64,000 bases of DNA from contig NW_012236517.1 of assembly GCF_000787575.1 (NCBI RefSeq), positions 189,272 to 253,271 of the forward strand, given 5' to 3'. Shown here piece by piece: positions 60,287 through 64,000 of this stretch. How positions within the stretch are numbered: the first letter of the stretch is position 1; each line of letters opens with the position of its first letter. The DNA is from Acytostelium subglobosum LB1. Taxonomy: Eukaryota; Evosea; Eumycetozoa; Acytosteliales; Acytosteliaceae. The notes beneath the pieces are model-generated. The model had not been told where the DNA came from. It saw nothing but the letters and a program-made list of their open reading frames with translations, and searched no databases. Made by a program: the position numbers and the translations under genes.

Positions 60287-62377
60287 TTACTTCTTTCTCT
60301 TTTTGAAGAACCTGTTGTTGTTGCTCTCGCTTCCACCATCATTGTTGTCATTATTGTTGTTGTTATAGTTATCTCTGTCTCTCTTCTTATTCTTTGCCTT
60401 TCCTTTGCTCTTGTGATTGATGTCCCTATCCTGGAATTCCTTCTTTTCCTTCTTCTCCTTCTTATTCTTCTTGTTCTTGCCATTATTATTGTTATTGTTA
60501 TCTTCTTCCTTCTTATTCTTCTTCTGTTTCTTGTTATAATTATTGTTGTCATTGTTGTTCTTGTCTGTATATTTGCCATTGTTGTTGTTAATGTTGTTGT
60601 TATTGTTGCTGTTATACTTGTTGTTGTTGTTGTTGTTGTTGTTATTGTTGTTCCTGTTGTAATTCCTACTGTTATCCCTATCATTATCTCTATCTCTATC
60701 TCTGTCTCTATCTCTATATCTGTCATTATCATGCCAGCCATTGTGATGTCTGTTGTCCCTGTCATTGTTATCCCAACCTCGACTACGACCTCTTCCATCA
60801 TGGTGATCTCTATATCCATCGTTGTCTCTACTCTGGCTTCTATATCTATCTCTGTCACCACCTCCCCATTCTCGATCCCCTCTATATCTATCTCTATCTC
60901 CTCTGTCACTATCTCTACTATGATGACGATCATTTCCATATCGTTCCTGTCTGTATCTCTTTCTATCTCCGCCGCCGCCACCACCACCACCTCGACTGCG
61001 TGATCTTGAATGTCTGCCTTCATAATCGTCACCTCCATCATCGAATGTCCTAAGTGTTCCATCTCTGAAGAAGTTCTTCAACACATGTGATTCGTTCAAG
61101 TACCAAAGGTTGCTCCTCTCGCATTGCTGATAGTGTCGCGTGGGTAGGGTAAGGGTAGGAATGGAAAGGAAAGGAAGGGAACATGGATTAGTATGTCTGG
61201 AAATATATGGAAAATGTCACGTGATCAAATGCCTGGTCAGCTGATTACAAATACTGATCAGCTGATTAAGAAAACTGATCACGTGACATCAGACAAATGA
61301 TGAAGTTGGAGATGGAGGACATACTCTTGGATAATGTCCATAGAGACCGCACTTGAAGCAGACGAATACTTGACAAGACTTGGTGAAGTGACCAAAGTCG
61401 CCGCAGCGGAAACACGCTCTTTCCTTCTTGATGGAGCATTCGAAGCTGTAATGATCGTCATGAACTCCACAGTTGTCGCACTGTATCGGTGCCTCTCCTC
61501 CATAGTACCTATCCACCGGTGCCCTCTTTCGCTCAAACTTCGTTGGCTCCGTGATGGATATCACCAGAGCCGATGCTGATTCATCGGGTTTGTTCGCTCC
61601 CGAAGAATAAAAGTCTGTGATCTGCTTGAGCAGTATGGGCGGAGGTCCTTGCTCGACCTTCTTGATGATCTGCTCATTGTCCAATTCGCCAAGTGCCGCT
61701 TTGAGCATGAATATGTCCTGTTCGTCATCGCCTTGTTCATCCTCCAAGAATGAGTCATAGTAGTCGCGCAGTTGTTCAAAGTTCTCCTGACTAATATCCG
61801 CCATTGACTGCGGCATGTTCACCGAACAAACACTTAGATTGAGGTTGTTCGAGTTTGAGTTTATCGATGATGTTGCCGTGATGAGACTTGTGTCTCCTGC
61901 TTCTTTGTGTTCCAGTGGTGACTCCAAGTCTATAATGTCCAATATGTTGTTATTGTTGTTGTTGGCGCCATTCTCTAAACTCTTGCGAAGTAGTTTCTTT
62001 TTGAGTTTCTTCTTTGATAATGTTGTTGTTGTTGTTGGAGTCGATGATGATGTACTTGGTGATGATGATGTAGACTTGATGATCGGACTTTTGGATGTCA
62101 AGACTACCGAGTCAAGGTCTGTTATTGTCATTGTTGTGACTGCATCTCCATCATCATCAGATATGATGATCTCATTAGAAGACATCAATGATGCTAACTT
62201 GATTGATGATATATTGTTGTTGATGTTGTTGTACTTGTTGTTGTTGTACTTGTTGTTGTAGTTGTTGACAACACTCGTCACTGGTGACTTTAGTGCTTTG
62301 AATGATGAGTGTTGCAGTGATGATGAAGTTGATGAAGGTGTGATGTCTACTCTTGAAGTGTTCACGCTCACTACCAT
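60287..62377 (-). CDS. CCHC zinc-knuckle protein, AIR1/2-ZCCHC7-like
   Basis: Exons 61325-62377 and 60287-61126 (intron 61127-61324); 630 residues. The N-terminal ~290 residues are Ser/Asn-rich. Three zinc knuckles follow: CDNCGVHDDHYSFEC, CFRCGDFGHFTKSC and CFKCGLYGHYPR-QC, the last finished by the second exon. CxxCGxxDDHYSxxC resembles the yeast Air2 knuckle of the TRAMP complex, and an aromatic SNLWYL follows the last knuckle, as in that family. The tail is RS/RD-rich, then poly-Asn and Lys-rich (NLS-like), fitting RNA binding in the nucleus. If the 198-nt intron is kept, the frame continues VCPPSPTSSFV and stops, still giving a complete third knuckle. Confidence 0.72.
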
Positions 62378-62712
62378 TCTCTCCTTTGCATACTATGACT
62401 GACTGACTGACTCTCTCTCACTCTATCTCTAATAATAATACAATTATCTGTAGCTTGTGGGAATTGTGAGAAACAAACGATGTTCGGTCGTCTTTAGAAT
62501 CATCAAACCACTCGTTTTCACATCTTTCCGAATTTCACTTAATCAATTCCTATCCACCTAACTAATTAAAGAATGATCATTCATTGATACTTGAGTTGGA
62601 GGACCAATAACAAATGTTCATTCATTCCTCACCATCATCCTTTGTGTGAGGGTAAGGGTAAGGTCCAGGGTTGGGGTGAGGGTGAGGGTGAGGGCGAGGT
62701 TGTGATTGGGAT
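62378..62712. other. Intergenic region with telomere-like G-rich repeat
   Basis: About 335 bp upstream of the zinc-knuckle gene. At 62646-62700 the plus strand reads GTGAGGGTAAGGGTAAGG and then GGTGAGGGTGAGGGTGAGG, a G-rich telomere-like tract directly after the stop of the small gene to the right. Confidence 0.6.
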
Positions 62713-62859
62713 TCATTCCACGCTGATGATCATGTGACAGCAATACAAGGCAAACCCGATACCGGATATGGTAAAGCCAACAAACAAGTACTTGAGCTCT
62801 GAACATTCATTAAGTTAAAAAAATGGGTATCATTATCTTCGATCGATCTTACCATCCAT
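62713..62859 (-). CDS. Putative 30-residue single-pass membrane peptide
   Basis: Coding parts 62853-62859 (ATG GAT G) and 62713-62798, intron 62799-62852 (GTAAGA...TTCAG, 54 nt). The peptide is MDELKYLFVGFTISGIGF plus 12 more residues ending IISVE, almost all one membrane helix. An intron a few bases after the start codon is also seen in the Ran-like and HssA-like genes here. Alternative first exons upstream (from ATG 62998) also join in frame and would give 35-57 residues. Size and layout recall tiny ER subunits such as OST4, but I cannot claim that. Confidence 0.4.
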
Positions 62860-62998
62860 CAAATCAAAGCCGATGAATAGGAATGAACGAACGAACGAAT
62901 GGATGGACTGATTATATACTAGTTATTATTATTTGATCAAACAAACAACTTTTGATTGGGTACTGGTATGGCTCACCGAGCTTGAAGCGAATAATCAT

Positions 62999-63492
62999 CT
63001 GACTTTATTATTTTTAAGTTTGATGGATGTTCGATGGATGGATGACGTCTTTGCAAAGGACGACCCATACGCATAAAAAGACGCGAGAAGTCAGATGGGA
63101 GATAGATCCACCCAGCCATCTCGCCTCGACTCAAAAAAACCCCCCAAAAAGCAATAAAAATCAAAAAAAACGACGATGTGAATCGGTTGGACATTGGACT
63201 TTGACACCCCTTTTAGTTGAATGAGCTTGATACACACATGTGAGATAGTGTGTCTTTGTCATTCAATGACCTAACTAGGTCCTCTTCCTTTCCAACCTCA
63301 CATCTCCGTCATCCATCCTTTCATTCATTCATTGATCTGACCTCTATCTATCTATCTCAAGGATAACAACATATTATATTATTTATTATCTCACACTCAT
63401 TCATTCAATCATATTCAATCACTCATTCAATCAATCAATCAATCAATCAAACATACTTGTATTTGTAGGAAGAGGAGACATATAGACATATA
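62999..63492. other. Intergenic region before the last gene
   Basis: About 490 bp, with A8 and C6 runs near 63133-63170 and a TCAATCAA run at 63425-63450. No gene seen. Confidence 0.5.
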
Positions 63493-64000
63493 ATGGCGTC
63501 ACATACACATACAGGGCAGACACAACAACAGACTCAGATGCAGACACAAACTCATTTGGTTAGAGTGTATGATCCACAGGGTGTGGAGTTCTTGTGCGAG
63601 TTCAGACCGGATAGATCATTCCAAGCACATATTAGACATATATTTGGAAATATACTGGCGTATACTCAACCTTTTAGAGGCTCAGCACTCAATCTAAACG
63701 ATGGTCTGGTTGCCCTACATTATGGCCTGCAAGAGGCTTCTAGTGGCCATTGGATCGAAGACTCAAAAGATGGCCGTTTGGCCAAAGAGAACAACTCATT
63801 CTTCTTCAAACTTCGTCCACTTCATGAATATATAACGGCCGTCGAGAACTTACTGCCTCCAACAACATTGCCAATCATCAACCCAACAACATCACCAATC
63901 CTTGGATCCGCAGGTACCGCCAACGCGCCACAGCTACCATCTCCACCCCCACCCCAATCCATTCGCAATCACATAGAGACGCAGATCCAGACACAGCTGC
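63493..64000 (+). CDS. Unrecognised protein, N-terminal part (cut by window end)
   Basis: Open from the ATG at 63493 to the edge, 169 codons, no stop. After a Gln/Thr/His-rich start (MASHTHTGQTQQQTQMQTQT), residues 21-120 are ordered: LVRVYDPQGVEFLCEFRPDR, IRHIFGNIL, LVALHYGL, GHWIEDSKDGRL, FFFKLRPLHEYITAVENLL. This looks like a ubiquitin-like or GTPase-binding fold ahead of a Pro-rich linker, as in the first domain of ELMO or formin-type regulators, but I cannot place it. The leader is AT-rich and preceded by a TCAATCAA run. Confidence 0.7.
   Translation, partial: MASHTHTGQTQQQTQMQTQTHLVRVYDPQGVEFLCEFRPDRSFQAHIRHIFGNILAYTQPFRGSALNLNDGLVALHYGLQEASSGHWIEDSKDGRLAKENNSFFFKLRPLHEYITAVENLLPPTTLPIINPTTSPILGSAGTANAPQLPSPPPPQSIRNHIETQIQTQL

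Noticed and set aside
60413-61003. 196-codon plus-strand frame of Ile/Val/Ser
   Set aside because: Antisense of the Asn/Asp/Arg-rich tail of the zinc-knuckle protein; simple-sequence translation.
1-64000. tRNA genes, rRNA, LTR or LINE elements, transposases
   Set aside because: I looked for T-loop GGTTCRANNCC boxes, reverse transcriptase, integrase and transposase motifs on both strands and found none convincing.

Overview
The window looks like a piece of a dictyostelid (social amoeba) nuclear genome. The grounds are: short GT-AG introns (about 50-100 bp), AT-rich intergenic DNA, homopolymer-rich proteins (Asn, Gln, Ser/Thr), and typical families (PH-RapGAP, Ste20 kinase, PBZ zinc finger, an HssA-like small protein, large adhesion-type surface proteins). 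Coding regions are less AT-biased than in Dictyostelium discoideum, and introns and intergenic DNA are full of TCAATCAA/TTGATTGA repeats, so another dictyostelid genus is likelier. No tRNA, rRNA, reverse transcriptase, transposase or viral gene was seen.

Layout: 0-2.5 kb, 5' part of a secreted repeat protein (-). 4.3-8.3 kb, PH-RapGAP protein (+), tail-to-tail with a BORCS6/lyspersin-like gene (-, to 9.95 kb). 10.7-14.6 kb, BLM/Sgs1-type RecQ helicase (+). 15.0-16.0 kb, MRH-TM-RING protein (+), convergent with a rhodanese protein (-). 17.0-18.0 kb, divergent Ran-like GTPase (+), convergent with a long Ste20/SLK-like kinase (-, to 21.6 kb). 23.4 kb, complex III hinge subunit (+). 24.2-27.3 kb, short-chain dehydrogenase and cytochrome P450 (-). 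27.6 kb, HssA-like small gene (-). 28.1-33.9 kb, BIG/Sec7-type Arf GEF (-).

The accessory part is 34.5-46.1 kb. It is a tandem array made of decayed Sac-phosphatase copies, a GC-rich minisatellite and two open two-exon genes of unknown family. These two genes share flanks and C-terminus but differ strongly in the first exon. This is the best candidate in the window for something undescribed.

Housekeeping order resumes at 46.4 kb: SRP14 (+), FHA-PBZ-macro DNA-damage protein (+), TAF11 (+), TOM40-like beta-barrel (+), a large type I surface protein (+, 53.2-59.6 kb), a 38-residue CaaX peptide gene (+), an AIR/ZCCHC7-like zinc-knuckle protein (-), a possible 30-residue membrane peptide (-), and the 5' part of an unrecognised gene (+) cut by the window end. 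Many neighbours are convergent with only 50-120 bp between stops. All exon borders were derived by hand from splice consensus, phase and protein continuity; for each complete spliced gene the summed exon length is a multiple of three.
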